A stretch of DNA of 64,000 bases from Dyadobacter bucti (GTDB lineage: Bacteria; Bacteroidota; Bacteroidia; Cytophagales; Spirosomataceae): assembly GCF_005869225.1 (NCBI RefSeq), contig NZ_SWFP01000002.1, positions 1,178,001 to 1,242,000 on the forward strand. The letters run 5' to 3'. Positions 8,610 through 17,626 of this stretch are shown in pieces (position 1 is the stretch's first letter; each line of letters opens with the position of its first letter). Below the pieces are notes generated by a model, which saw nothing but the letters and a program-made list of their open reading frames with translations, was not told the origin of the DNA and searched no databases. The position numbers were made by a program, and so were the translations under genes.

Positions 8610-11081
8610 TTATAAAAATTTACTGATTGTATAATTTAACTTGATTGAGATTGCTCTTCCCGGCTTTTGCACGCCGAAATTGTCGTACATTTCCGCATTC
8701 AGGATATTTTTAAGGTCAAGACTTGCCACCATTTTCCCATTGGGGAACCGGTAGCTTGCACCAATATCATGGTAAAACTGTGTAGGCGTAGTGAACCATT
8801 CCGACTCCATCCAGACTGTTCCGAAAGGACCTACGAAGCCTGTGTTATAGTAAATGTTGAGTACCGATTTTTTCTGGAACTTGTCATTGAGGCGATACTG
8901 GACACTGCCGTTCATCGTAAAAAACGGCTCGTTGGGCAGCTGTAAATTGTACAAATCGTGCGGTTTACCCTGCTGATCAAATTTTTGTTTGAATAATGTA
9001 TTGAATTTGGAAAAGTTGAAAAGGGCATTCAACCGGTTATCATACACATAGATGATCTCACCCTCAAACCCTCTGGACTGTGTCCTTCCTATGTTCACAT
9101 ATCTTGTCACCTGTATATCCGCATCACTCTCTCTTCCCGGAACGATCTGGTCTTCCACTGCCTGCTGGGTGATTTTGTTGAAACCATTTCTCCAGAATGC
9201 ACTGGCATAGAGCGTAAGTTTATGTTTGCCTGCCTGAATCGGGCCGTGCCGGAATCCAATGTTATAATTCACATTCTTCTCAGGCACCAGGGCCTGGTTT
9301 TCCAGGATATTGTTTTCGGGATCCCCGTACAGCTGGTTCTCGGTAGCAGCCACATAGGAGTTTTGGGTGGACCCGATGATGTACATTTTGGAAATGACAT
9401 TGTACGACACCGTAGCGCCATATCCTGTGTTATTGTTGACGGTTTTCTTTTGAACCCTGTTAACAATATTGACCCCATCTTGTTCAACCAGCTCAGGCCG
9501 TGTCTGGATGGTCCTGTTGGAGGTGTATTTACCTAATAAATTTGTTTTCAGCTTATCGTTCAGCAGCTGGGCTTCATAGTTGACCGCGAAGATGTTGTTC
9601 ATCACACTACTTACAGTAACCATATCTTTATTCACCGGATTGAGCAGGTCGTTGTCATCCCTGTCGGTTGTTTCCAGTTTGTGGTTCAGCGAGATCCTGT
9701 GTCCGGGGAAGACGGTATACCCCAGGTTGGTACGCATGTTGGTGATCTGCCGGTTCACTTCCACAATGCTTTTGGCGCCCTGCTGGCCCATGCCCGCTGT
9801 CGGCGGAACGGGTATTACCTGACCGTTCCTGATGAGCATCCGCGGATTTCCGTCCCAGTTATAAACCTGGCCGACCGTATCCTGAACATAAGTGCTCCTG
9901 TAACTTCTGACGGCATTTACATTAATCGCCAGCCCCTTGGCCAGAAAATTGTTCTTATTGTAATTCAGACTTACGACATGCGCCTTGTACTCGCCAAATC
10001 TGCCTACATACGGCCTCGCCATCGTAGTACCGTGCGGTATTTCGGCGTAAGTATCTGAAATATTGTATCCCAGAAAAAACTGGTCTGCCCATTTCACATT
10101 GGTGAACCCCGCCTCAAACCGCGCACCTACAGACTTATATTGGTTGTTGAATCTTTTGGCCCTGTAATAGCGCTCCAGCGTCCGGTCGGGATGTACAAAC
10201 TTGGAAAATTTTCCCCAGGTCGTGTAACTATTGTCGGTATACGTATAGAAGCCAGACGCTCTGGTCGTGAAGCCGCTTTTCTTATCGCGGTATATGCCCG
10301 AAAGATCGGATTGGAATGTATTGAATGACCCGTAAGATACTGCGGCTGTAATGTTGTTTTGGGAAGCGTCCTTTTTGAGCACTACATTGATAGCCCCGCC
10401 GACATAATCACCTGTAAGGTGGGACGGAAGCACCCCTTTATACACCTCGATGCGTTCTATCATCGCAGGAGGAATGTTGTTGAGATTGAATGAAGAACCA
10501 TAGGTGGATATTTCGATCCCATCCAGGAAAAGACCAACCGCACTGCCGGACATCCCGTTCAGATTGTATTCCACACGTGATCCGACACCCCCGTTTTGAC
10601 GAACGCGCACACCTACGGCCCGGTCCAGGAGTTCATTGGTCGTGAGGTTTCTCAGGGAGGCTTCTTTGGTTTCAATGACCGCAACCGCGAACCCGGTTGT
10701 TTCAATCTGCTTTTTTTCGGTTTTTTGGACGATCTGTACCTCGTCGAGATCCTGGGCAGTCCGTGTTACCACCAGGTTAATCTCGTGAAATGGCTTGTGT
10801 ATGTGGAATCTGGAAGTTTTGGTTTTTATTTCAACAGATGTAATGACGATATCCTGGTTTCCGTAAGGCACGTCTTCGAGCAGGAATGTACCATCCGTTT
10901 CAGAAAAAGTGGCGATATTGGTGTCCCCTATCCTGATGGTCACGAAGCTTACGACCGCACCCTTTTCATCCCTCACTTTGCCTTTGATAGTTGCTTTTTT
11001 CGGGACGGATGTCTGTGCGGAAGTACTGAAACAGAATAGTGTAACTATTGCGGTAATGAGTAAAGTATATTTCAACAACAT
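8610..11081 (-). CDS. TonB-dependent receptor, siderophore type (XusA-like)
   Basis: An 823-residue outer-membrane receptor. It has a signal peptide ending at CFSTSAQ, a carboxypeptidase-regulatory-like domain (about 32-110), a plug domain (about 135-240, with NGGVGSRVEYNLNGMSG and VYKGVLPSHLTGDYVGGAINV), and a 22-strand-type barrel ending in the aromatic-rich tail KLNYTISKFL. Energised by TonB-ExbBD it would carry an iron chelate into the periplasm. It is the first gene of a leftward operon with DUF4374, ankyrin, DUF2271 and PepSY-reductase genes; this set, rather than SusD, argues for a siderophore or heme substrate rather than a glycan. Iron dependence of expression is plausible but no Fur site was recognised. 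Confidence 0.9.
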   Translation of the reverse strand: MLLKYTLLITAIVTLFCFSTSAQTSVPKKATIKGKVRDEKGAVVSFVTIRIGDTNIATFSETDGTFLLEDVPYGNQDIVITSVEIKTKTSRFHIHKPFHEINLVVTRTAQDLDEVQIVQKTEKKQIETTGFAVAVIETKEASLRNLTTNELLDRAVGVRVRQNGGVGSRVEYNLNGMSGSAVGLFLDGIEISTYGSSFNLNNIPPAMIERIEVYKGVLPSHLTGDYVGGAINVVLKKDASQNNITAAVSYGSFNTFQSDLSGIYRDKKSGFTTRASGFYTYTDNSYTTWGKFSKFVHPDRTLERYYRAKRFNNQYKSVGARFEAGFTNVKWADQFFLGYNISDTYAEIPHGTTMARPYVGRFGEYKAHVVSLNYNKNNFLAKGLAINVNAVRSYRSTYVQDTVGQVYNWDGNPRMLIRNGQVIPVPPTAGMGQQGAKSIVEVNRQITNMRTNLGYTVFPGHRISLNHKLETTDRDDNDLLNPVNKDMVTVSSVMNNIFAVNYEAQLLNDKLKTNLLGKYTSNRTIQTRPELVEQDGVNIVNRVQKKTVNNNTGYGATVSYNVISKMYIIGSTQNSYVAATENQLYGDPENNILENQALVPEKNVNYNIGFRHGPIQAGKHKLTLYASAFWRNGFNKITQQAVEDQIVPGRESDADIQVTRYVNIGRTQSRGFEGEIIYVYDNRLNALFNFSKFNTLFKQKFDQQGKPHDLYNLQLPNEPFFTMNGSVQYRLNDKFQKKSVLNIYYNTGFVGPFGTVWMESEWFTTPTQFYHDIGASYRFPNGKMVASLDLKNILNAEMYDNFGVQKPGRAISIKLNYTISKFL

Positions 11082-11556
11082 CAGTTTTGTTCCTTAATAT
11101 TTGTTGCCCGGCAATTCACACCGCTTTTTGTCAAGATCGGGAGAATCTGAATACCGTCTTATTTAGACTAATTATATCGAACGCAAAGATAGAGACCGGG
11201 ATTAAGCAAAAATGACGTTTAAGGGAGTTTTGGTGACGCGACAGGGAGTATTCGGTTCAAGAAAATCAAAACAGGGCCTTGAAGAATGAAACCCATTAAC
11301 ACGAAAAATACAGGAAGAGGTTGCCCCAGATGCAACTGTGACGGCCTTTTGGTTTAAAATCCAGTAGTGTTCGGCAGCCTCGCAACAAAGATATTTCGCG
11401 AAGCCAAATTTTTATGTCAGAAATCAGCCGGGCGACAAAGTCAAGACCGACGATCAAATCAGAGAGGAATTCCTTTTACTTTTAAAAAAACAGAGAGGAA
11501 AAAACAAAACTTACCCATAACCAGCAACTTATTCAAGCTTGTCCGGAACCACTCCC
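11082..11556. other. upstream region of the iron operon, no gene seen
   Basis: About 475 bases between the start of the TonB receptor gene and the stop of the next leftward gene. I see no credible coding sequence. The half nearest the receptor holds a possible promoter (see separate entry); the rest has no recognisable repeat, riboswitch or RNA gene. Confidence 0.5.
11184..11212 (-). promoter_or_regulatory. possible Bacteroidota-type promoter of the iron operon
   Basis: On the minus strand TATCTTTG (11184-11191) matches the TAnnTTTG -7 element, and a TTTTTG run lies about 15 bases further upstream, somewhat closer than the usual spacing for the -33 TTTG element. It lies about 100 bases before the TonB receptor ATG. 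Moderate to weak support; the -7 match is exact but the spacing is not ideal. Confidence 0.35.
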
Positions 11557-12447
11557 TCAGCGCTTGTCAATCTCCGACTCCAAACGTGACTTGTAATCCT
11601 TCCATACCGAGATCGTATTTTGCACCAGCGCCGGTTTGTCTCCCTTGATATTATAACACTGCACGCCGATGGGCCCTGTGAATTTCAGATCCCTGACCAG
11701 ATATTTAAGCAAGTCATAGTTGTCGAAGTTACCCTGTCCCAACGGAAGTATGTAGTCGTCCCAGATGTTTTTATTTTTTGACTGTACATTGTTTGCCCCG
11801 GCTATTGTCACCATTTTGAGATATGGTTTGAGCTCTTTCAATTTTGTTTTCAGCTGGCCGCGCTCGGATAACGGTGTTGTCGCGATCCAGTGGCAAAGAT
11901 TAAATGATAAGCCGGTGTTCTCTGATTTAATCCGCTTTGCCAGCGCCAGGGCGTGATCGGTGGTTTCCACATAAAAACCAATGTGCGGGTAAATCGCTAA
12001 CTGTAATCCGGCTTGCATTGCCCAGCCGGCGACCTGGCTTACAAGACCTGCGGCCAGTGAATCGGCTGCCTCCGAAGATTTAAATTTCCTGGAATCGCCT
12101 GTTATAAATGGAGCGATGATCGTTTTGCTGCCTTGGAGCTGCATAATGTATGCTTGTAAACGCTGATCTATATACGGCTCATCCAGTGAAACTTTGACAT
12201 AAAAATAACTGCCCCGGAAGTGGTACTTGTCTAGTGCACTTTTCATTCCTTCAAAACTGTCGGTCTGGTTGATCTCGATTCCATCGAAACCTGCATTTTG
12301 GATCAGCTGCACCTGTTTTTCAAAGGTATTGTAGACAGAATCGCCGCGAATAATATTATGCAGTGCAAAAAAATCGTTGGTAACCTTTTGTGCAAAACCT
12401 GCTTTCCAAAAACTGCCGATTATCAGCGTCAAAATAATAAGTCTCAT
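11557..12447 (-). CDS. exported TIM-barrel protein, sugar phosphate isomerase/epimerase family
   Basis: A 296-residue protein with a signal peptide ending at KAGFAQ and an AP-endonuclease-2-like TIM barrel typical of sugar phosphate isomerases/epimerases. Family marks are FDGIEINQTDSFEGMKSAL near 55-75, the metal-region histidine in AIYPHIGFYVET near 155, and LCHWIATTPLSERG near 185. Exported members are common in Bacteroidota near sugar-degradation genes and act on or isomerise keto-sugars with a divalent metal; the exact reaction here is unknown. It is a single gene with no operon partner in view. Confidence 0.8.
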   Translation of the reverse strand: MRLIILTLIIGSFWKAGFAQKVTNDFFALHNIIRGDSVYNTFEKQVQLIQNAGFDGIEINQTDSFEGMKSALDKYHFRGSYFYVKVSLDEPYIDQRLQAYIMQLQGSKTIIAPFITGDSRKFKSSEAADSLAAGLVSQVAGWAMQAGLQLAIYPHIGFYVETTDHALALAKRIKSENTGLSFNLCHWIATTPLSERGQLKTKLKELKPYLKMVTIAGANNVQSKNKNIWDDYILPLGQGNFDNYDLLKYLVRDLKFTGPIGVQCYNIKGDKPALVQNTISVWKDYKSRLESEIDKR

Positions 12448-12717
12448 GATATTTTTACAATTTAAATTCTAAACTACCCCTTGCAAAACAGTCTATTTCT
12501 AGAAAGCGCGGTAATCGCAAAATTCCGACAATTAAGTTCATTATTTTAATCATCTCTTTGCAACAAATAGCGCTTCATTTGCATAAGCCACTCCCACACC
12601 CAAGCTTGTAACCAATAATATACCTGTAAATCAGCACATTAACTCGCTAATCAACAGTAAAAACCACCAATCCCGGCTTTTCCTTATTAAAAATTCCTTC
12701 ACCTAAAACTTTGTGTT

Positions 12718-13116
12718 ATGCGCCAGAAAGAGAATACGCTGCTGTACAAGTGGTTTAATCAGGTTTGGAATGCCAAAAATGAAGCTGCAATTCCGCAGCT
12801 TATGACTGATAATGCTGAATTTCAGGGTATTGATGACAGCCTGCCGAAGGGCGCGCCGGGCTTTCAGGCATTTTACAAAATCTTCACCGCTCAATATCAT
12901 GACATCCGGATCGACGTGGAAGATGTTGTTTCGGAGGATGATATGGAATCGGCCCGAACCGTTATTTACGCAACACATACCGAGACGCAGAAACCGGTCG
13001 TCGTGCCGGGTCTCTGCATGATCAGGGTCGAATCTGGAAAAATCGCTCAGGCCTGGAACAGTTATGACTTCGCGTCAGTAGATGCGCAGATAGGAAAGAA
13101 AAAAGCCGCCTCCTGA
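12718..13116 (+). CDS. SnoaL-like ester cyclase family protein
   Basis: A 132-residue cytoplasmic protein with the compact alpha+beta barrel pattern of the SnoaL/NTF2-like family: LLYKWFNQVWNAKNEAAI at the start, FQAFYKIFTAQYHDIRIDVE in the middle, and a C-terminal GLCMIRVESGKIAQAWNSYD strand pair. Members are often annotated ester cyclase or nuclear transport factor 2-like and bind small hydrophobic ligands; most bacterial ones have no known substrate. It is monocistronic; a terminator hairpin begins inside its last codons. Confidence 0.75.
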   Translation: MRQKENTLLYKWFNQVWNAKNEAAIPQLMTDNAEFQGIDDSLPKGAPGFQAFYKIFTAQYHDIRIDVEDVVSEDDMESARTVIYATHTETQKPVVVPGLCMIRVESGKIAQAWNSYDFASVDAQIGKKKAAS

Positions 13117-13132
13117 ACAGGAAACGGCTTTT
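13101..13132 (+). terminator. terminator after the SnoaL-like gene
   Basis: AAAAGCCG (13101-13108) pairs with CGGCTTTT (13125-13132) around a 16-base loop, with A residues before and T residues after. It overlaps the stop codon at 13114-13116 and also lies downstream of the convergent cytochrome gene, so it may work in both directions. Confidence 0.7.
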
Positions 13133-13156
13133 CGTGGAGAATGCTCTTTCACCTTG

Positions 13157-14125
13157 TCATAATTTTTCAAACTTTACCACTCTGTGTTCAATCGGTTTGA
13201 TGGTATTCAAATAGGCGAAGATTGCGGCGAGGTCTTGTTCTTTCATTCCCGAGTACATAACCCAGGGCATTGGCGTATTCAGTTCGTCAGGTGCAACCTG
13301 TGGTGATACATAACTGCTGTCGGTATAGGCTTTGAAACGCGCTACGAACGCTTCTTCCGTCCAGGTACCAATCCCGGTTTCTTTGTGCATGGTGATGTTA
13401 GCCGAGCGCACAACCCCGTTCGGACTTCTGAATTCCATTCCTCCGCCAAACTCCGTTCCGGGGATCACGCTGCCTTTCTCCGTTTTGCTGTGACACTCCA
13501 CACACCCGGTGGCCGTGATCAGATATTTTCCATAAGCCAGCTGATCCGCTTCAGAAGGCCGGTTTGTAAAGGCAGCCTCCTGAGGCATTGTATTAATAAG
13601 GATGTTGACCGGGAAATCCGGTTCCGACTGCGGGATATTCGTTTGCACCGGTGGCAGCCCGCGGATGTAGGCGATCACCGAATAAATATCCTCCTTGTCG
13701 AGCTGGCCGAAACGGTGATAGCCCATCACGGGAAACAATGCTTTTCCGCTTTTATTGACACCTGTTGTGACGGCACGAAAAATTTCTCCGTCCGTCCAAC
13801 CTGCCAGTGCATAGGGTGTGATGTTGGGCGCATAAAATTTCCCGGGAAAACCCATTTCCTGGGTAAATTCCTCGCCACCACCACCCAATGACCCGGTAAG
13901 TGGCCCTGCATATCGCGACCAGTCCCGCGTGCTGTGGCAGTCCATACATACGGTCACATGATTGGCCAGATATTTTCCACGCTCAATACGGGCCGCAGTT
14001 CTTTCTATTTTAAGATCCGGCGCGGCGGCGATATTGGGGAGGGCTGTTTTGACATAAACAATGGCCGCGCCAACCAGGACCAGCAGGCCGGCAAGTATTA
14101 AGCCGGTAATTTTTAATGCTTTCAT
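13157..14125 (-). CDS. membrane-anchored diheme cytochrome c
   Basis: A 322-residue protein with one N-terminal membrane anchor (about 7-27) and two cytochrome c domains, each with a heme-binding CxxCH: CMDCH at 60-64 and CVECH at 208-212. Methionines in FPVMGYHRFG (about 134) and in the C-terminal TPMPWVMYSGM are candidate axial ligands. The layout is that of the two-domain cytochromes that accept electrons from periplasmic dehydrogenases. It lies 21 bases after the ScyD/ScyE-like lipoprotein gene in the same direction, so the two are probably co-expressed, but the donor enzyme is not identified. Confidence 0.85.
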   Translation of the reverse strand: MKALKITGLILAGLLVLVGAAIVYVKTALPNIAAAPDLKIERTAARIERGKYLANHVTVCMDCHSTRDWSRYAGPLTGSLGGGGEEFTQEMGFPGKFYAPNITPYALAGWTDGEIFRAVTTGVNKSGKALFPVMGYHRFGQLDKEDIYSVIAYIRGLPPVQTNIPQSEPDFPVNILINTMPQEAAFTNRPSEADQLAYGKYLITATGCVECHSKTEKGSVIPGTEFGGGMEFRSPNGVVRSANITMHKETGIGTWTEEAFVARFKAYTDSSYVSPQVAPDELNTPMPWVMYSGMKEQDLAAIFAYLNTIKPIEHRVVKFEKL

Positions 14126-14146
14126 TTTTGATGGGATGGTTTTTTA

Positions 14147-15130
14147 TTAATAGCTGAGCTTAACGATCGTTCCGTCCTTGTAACTCGACAGATAATAGGT
14201 TTTGTCGTCTGCGCGAACGATGTCAGTCGGTTGGGAAACGAAGTCCAGAATGGTATTACCGTCCTCGTCCAGAACTCTCCCCGATTTTTCCTCAAACCCT
14301 TTCCCGAATATCCCGTGCTGCAGTACCAAAGCCCTGTTGTTAACAGAAAGCACTATTCCCGAAAGGGTCGTGAAACCGGTTTTGTAATCACTGTAATTTC
14401 CGTCCTGATCTACCTGATAGATTTTTGCATCGCCGGGCGTGAAAGGGAAGCCTGTTAAAATGGTAACAAAGAACTTGGTTCCGTCATAAACAATGCCTGT
14501 CGGCACTGCATCCACACCAGTTGAAGCTTCGGGGAAATGGGTGAACAGGCTTAGCTCGCCCGATGTCTTATCCCTCTTGAAAATCGCATTACTGCCCGCG
14601 TCAACAATGAACAAATGATCGTCCGGCCCGAATACAAGGTCGAATGCATTGGAATTCAGCGGATTGACCAAGGCCAGACTTTTGATATAAGTTGCAACAT
14701 CCTGGGAAGGAATGTCATCGATGCTGACAGGCATGTCACCCGTTTTGAACGAAGATACATCGGCTGTATACAGCCTTCCATCCAAACCATGCAGGAAATA
14801 TAACTTTCCGTCGCGGTAAAGCAAATGTCCGATTCCTTCTGTTGACCCCTGATTGGTGATTGACCGCAACCCGGCTACAAATGTTGTTTTCGTGCCGGAA
14901 GGCGTGATCATGGCTATGCTCGCGTCATCGTTGTCGTTACCTGTGCCGGCCTCGGTTACCCAGATATTCCCCTTGTCGTCCATCGTCAGTCCAACCGGTG
15001 ATTTCAAGCCGGATACAAAAGGCTCGGAAGAGAAAGATTCAGGCTCAGGAATATATGATTCATGGTCCGTGCAGGCCAGGACAAAAAGGAAGGTTACTAA
15101 GGTTGAAAGCGAGTAAATAAATTTTTTCAT
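14147..15130 (-). CDS. ScyD/ScyE-family propeller lipoprotein
   Basis: A 327-residue lipoprotein (lipobox VLACTD) with NHL/propeller-type repeats: SPVGLTMDDKGNIWVTEAG near 45, the matching FDLVFGPDDHLFIVDAGSN near 165 and PTDIVRADDKTYYLSS at the end. The family is named for ScyD/ScyE of the cyanobacterial scytonemin cluster, but in Bacteroidota these are generic periplasmic beta-propellers of unknown function. It heads a two-gene leftward unit with the diheme cytochrome, hinting at a redox role, which is only an inference. Confidence 0.75.
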   Translation of the reverse strand: MKKFIYSLSTLVTFLFVLACTDHESYIPEPESFSSEPFVSGLKSPVGLTMDDKGNIWVTEAGTGNDNDDASIAMITPSGTKTTFVAGLRSITNQGSTEGIGHLLYRDGKLYFLHGLDGRLYTADVSSFKTGDMPVSIDDIPSQDVATYIKSLALVNPLNSNAFDLVFGPDDHLFIVDAGSNAIFKRDKTSGELSLFTHFPEASTGVDAVPTGIVYDGTKFFVTILTGFPFTPGDAKIYQVDQDGNYSDYKTGFTTLSGIVLSVNNRALVLQHGIFGKGFEEKSGRVLDEDGNTILDFVSQPTDIVRADDKTYYLSSYKDGTIVKLSY

Positions 15131-15635
15131 GTTCGTTAAATGGAGTTTTACTTGATAATTGCATCCTGGAGTCCTGCTTTGCTGGCTTTACGGGTCTGGG
15201 AAACCCAGGCGTTTGCGGGGAATTTGAAGTTTCTTCATTTCGGGTTTTAGCTATTAACGTTGAGTAAAATCTAAGTATCTGAGAAGCGGCTTAGCTGAAA
15301 ATGATCATAGCACGCGCCAGACTTATATTGATGCTTGATTTTGTGCTGACAAAAGAAGGCAATGCAACCGCAAGGCACAATAGCAAATTCTTGCTATACG
15401 CATGTCTAATTTGATTGAAAGACCATTTTTAATGCTCAGACCGGGCGTGGTTTGATGTGGTCGGGCACCGGTCAGCATCCCTTCTATTCAGTCGCTAAGG
15501 GTTACAGATATTCCTGTACATGAAAACGTAGGCATAAAAAGTACCTGCGGGATGACATAAACGCCAACTAAATGGTAAATTGCTAAATAGTACTTTATTT
15601 ATCAATTATATAATTTATTTTAAACTGGATCGTGT
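15131..15635. other. 505-base intergenic stretch, no gene seen
   Basis: This stretch separates divergent genes. I found no open frame with a recognisable product, no RNA gene and no strong hairpin. The 60 bases before 15636 are very A/T-rich and probably hold the promoter of the truncated SusC gene. Confidence 0.4.
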
Positions 15636-15935
15636 ATGAGAGAAAATCTTTTCAAACCTTTTTTCCTTTTAATCTTGCTCCTGGCAGCTGCGGGATCTCC
15701 TGTTTTTTCGCAGGGTCTTACAGTAACCGGGACTGTAAAGGATGAAACCGCGGCTATGGTTCCAGGTGCTACTATTCTGGTAAAAGGTACAACAGTTGGA
15801 ACAAACACGGACGCAAGCGGGGCTTTTAGCATAAGGGTGCCGGACCAGGCATCGATTTTGGTGATTTCCGCAGTGGGTTATGTTGCTCAGGAAATAACAG
15901 TAGGACAAAAATCACCCCGGCAAATCCCTTGCTAA
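15636..15935 (+). pseudogene. SusC/RagA receptor N-terminal fragment
   Basis: A 99-residue frame with a signal peptide ending at GSPVFSQG and most of the carboxypeptidase-regulatory-like domain that opens SusC-type receptors: TVTGTVKDETAAMVPGATI, VKGTTVGTNTDASGAFSI and SAVGYVAQEITVGQ. In intact SusC proteins this is followed by a TonB box, a plug and an ~800-residue barrel; here the similarity stops after VGQKS and a stop follows eight codons later. No plug or barrel sequence follows in any frame. It is best read as the stump of a deleted receptor. No SusD gene lies nearby. Confidence 0.8.
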
Positions 15936-16132
15936 TATCTGATTTCCAACATTCCGCCACATTTTTTGGTGAAATTCTGCGGCGGGGCGGCTTTACAAGA
16001 TCTGAATGGTTGGCACAATACCCCTCCGCAATAGTCCTGAAACCCCACCACGGATTTTGCATGCCTGCCATAACTTTGATTCCCAAAAATGGGCATTTAC
16101 AGAAATGAACAAAACACATTAACACAACTAAA

Positions 16133-16702
16133 ATGAGAAAGGTAGTATTATTCGCACATATGTCCCTGGATGGTTTTGCAGGAGATGTCAATGGTGGTCT
16201 CGGTTTTCTGACGTATGATCAGGAGTTGCAACAATATGCCGACGAGGTGGTCAAAACAGTGGGGGCGCCTTTATATGGCAAAAGCACTTATCATTTAATG
16301 GAAGGCTACTGGCCTACGATATTAAACAAACCTGGTGCCGACCAGCATTCGCTGCAACATGCGCAATGGGTGCAGGATATCCCCAAAGTAGTGTTTTCGA
16401 CGACACTGGTCACCGCAGACTGGAACAACACGACACTCGTCAAAGACAATGTTGCAGAAGCCGTGCGCAAGCTCAAAGAAGAGCCGGGCAAAGACCTGGT
16501 TATATTCGGCAGCCCGGGCCTCGCCAAGAGTTTCATGAATCTGGGACTGATAGATGAATGTAAACTAACCCTGCATCCTGTGCTTCTGGGAAACGGCATC
16601 AGTCTGTTCGATGGCAATATGGCCAAGAGGCCGTTGAAGTTGTTGGAAAGTAAAACCCTCAGATCGGGCGTGGTAACACTGCACTACGAAGTGGTCAGGT
16701 AA
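16133..16702 (+). CDS. dihydrofolate reductase family protein (RibD C-terminal-like)
   Basis: A 189-residue protein of the RibD_C/DHFR-like superfamily: N-terminal VVLFAHMSLDGFAGDVNGG, a central GKSTYHLMEGYWPTI, nucleotide-site IFGSPGLAKSFMNLGLIDE near 125-145, and LHPVLLGNGISLFDG near 155. Such stand-alone proteins in Bacteroidota are probably NADPH-dependent reductases of unknown substrate; they are not the folate-cycle enzyme. A degraded toxin-gene copy starts about 10 bases after its stop. Confidence 0.85.
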   Translation: MRKVVLFAHMSLDGFAGDVNGGLGFLTYDQELQQYADEVVKTVGAPLYGKSTYHLMEGYWPTILNKPGADQHSLQHAQWVQDIPKVVFSTTLVTADWNNTTLVKDNVAEAVRKLKEEPGKDLVIFGSPGLAKSFMNLGLIDECKLTLHPVLLGNGISLFDGNMAKRPLKLLESKTLRSGVVTLHYEVVR

Positions 16703-16712
16703 GTCCGGCACT

Positions 16713-16812
16713 TGCTTACAGAAGCTTGGAAAAAGAAATCAGCGAATATTTTTTCGCAGAAAAGACGAACTGTCCGGCGGCAGAAGGTTTAGGAGCGCCG
16801 ATGGAATTCCTC
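16713..16812 (+). pseudogene. remnant of a RelE-like toxin gene
   Basis: About 100 bases here align with 18150-18249 inside the RelE-like toxin gene. They share TGCTTACAGA, a GAAAAAGAAATC block, and the 19-base CGAATATTTTTTCGCAGAA. Translated, EKEISEYFFAEK corresponds to EKEIVEYFFAEN of the toxin. Neither the toxin start nor its C-terminal half is present. Because this piece stays open into the next gene, a naive start call for the stress gene would wrongly include it. Confidence 0.75.
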
Positions 16813-16875
16813 CGGCATGGATATTTTAGTTGCAGGTCATTCAACCAACAATATACCATCAAACCTTTTTGTGTT

Positions 16876-17511
16876 ATGAAGACAGTCGTAGGGATTTTTG
16901 AATATGAAAGTGATGCACAGAACGCACAAAACTACTTGCTCGCCAATGGCTTCGGGGATGGTGATGTCGATATTAAAACTGCCAGTTACAAGTCGGAGGA
17001 AACCGAACCACACGTCGACTCGGACGACAACCTGTTTGAAAGGATTGGAAATTTCTTCCAGGAGCTGTTCAACGAAGATCATGACGAGCGGGAGCAGTTT
17101 ACCGAAGCTGGCAAACGGGGCACGATCGTAACCGTGCACGCCGAAAGTGCGGACGAAGCTGTAGCTGCCGCACACATCATGGATGAGTACGGTGCCCTCG
17201 ATGTGACCAATGGCAAATCCAATCCGCAACCAGGCGTCCGATATGAAGATCTGATCCTCAATCCTGCTAGTGTTTCAGACGGCGATAAAGTAACGCCAAA
17301 GAGTGTGGATGCTCGCGGAGTGTATTTAAAAAGCCGGATCATCGACCGGCCGTTACTGCAGGAGCACCGTCTTCGTCAACGGCCTTTTTCAGCCGGCGAC
17401 TCAGCGAATGTCGACCCGGAAAAAGATACAGCAGCGTTAAACAAAACGATCGATCAACGTGACGCGCTGATCAATGAAATTGTCGAAAACGACGAATTGA
17501 AAGAGAAATAG
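16876..17511 (+). CDS. general stress protein 17M / YsnF-like protein
   Basis: A 211-residue soluble protein. I choose the ATG at 16876 (MKTVVGIFEYES) because the family begins there; the open frame upstream is toxin-gene debris. Residues 1-110 form the 17M-like domain: alternating beta-alpha pattern, VVGIFEYESDAQNAQNYLL, an acidic middle, and GTIVTVHAESADEAVAAAHI. The second half has a DUF2382-like fragment (GVYLKSRIIDRPLLQEHRL) and an alpha-helical tail. Such proteins are induced by general stress in many bacteria and have no known catalytic role. The leader CTTTTTGTGTTATG resembles the leader of the SnoaL-like gene at 12718. Confidence 0.75.
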   Translation: MKTVVGIFEYESDAQNAQNYLLANGFGDGDVDIKTASYKSEETEPHVDSDDNLFERIGNFFQELFNEDHDEREQFTEAGKRGTIVTVHAESADEAVAAAHIMDEYGALDVTNGKSNPQPGVRYEDLILNPASVSDGDKVTPKSVDARGVYLKSRIIDRPLLQEHRLRQRPFSAGDSANVDPEKDTAALNKTIDQRDALINEIVENDELKEK

Positions 17512-17520
17512 CCGTATATA

Positions 17521-17549
17521 CGCCGCCGGTTCGCAAAGAGCCGGCGGCG
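17521..17549 (+). terminator. G/C-rich hairpin after the stress gene
   Basis: CGCCGCCGG (17521-17529) pairs with CCGGCGGCG (17541-17549) around an 11-base loop, 10 bases after the stop codon. A T-rich tract follows only some 20 bases later, so it is a probable rather than a textbook terminator. Confidence 0.55.
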
Positions 17550-17572
17550 CAGGTGATTGTTGAAAGACTTTT

Positions 17573-17604
17573 TTTGTTTTAATTTGTTAGCCAATATAAT
17601 TTAG
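17573..17604 (+). promoter_or_regulatory. possible promoter of the toxin locus
   Basis: TTTG (17573-17576) and TAATTTAG (17597-17604, seven of eight with TAnnTTTG) are separated by 20 bases and lie 22 bases before the ATG at 17627. This fits the Bacteroidota housekeeping promoter form. Confidence 0.4.
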
Positions 17605-17626
17605 AATTTACGCAACAGGACTGATC

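Noticed and set aside
11367..11648. 93-codon plus-strand frame
   Set aside because: Basic, low-quality product overlapping the end of the TIM-barrel gene; no homology-like features.
15826..16191. 121-codon minus-strand frame across the SusC stump end
   Set aside because: It overlaps the stump and the start of the DHFR-family gene on the opposite strand and has no family motif.
16726..16875. N-terminal extension of the stress-protein gene
   Set aside because: The extension is a fragment of the duplicated toxin gene; the stress-protein family begins at the ATG at 16876.
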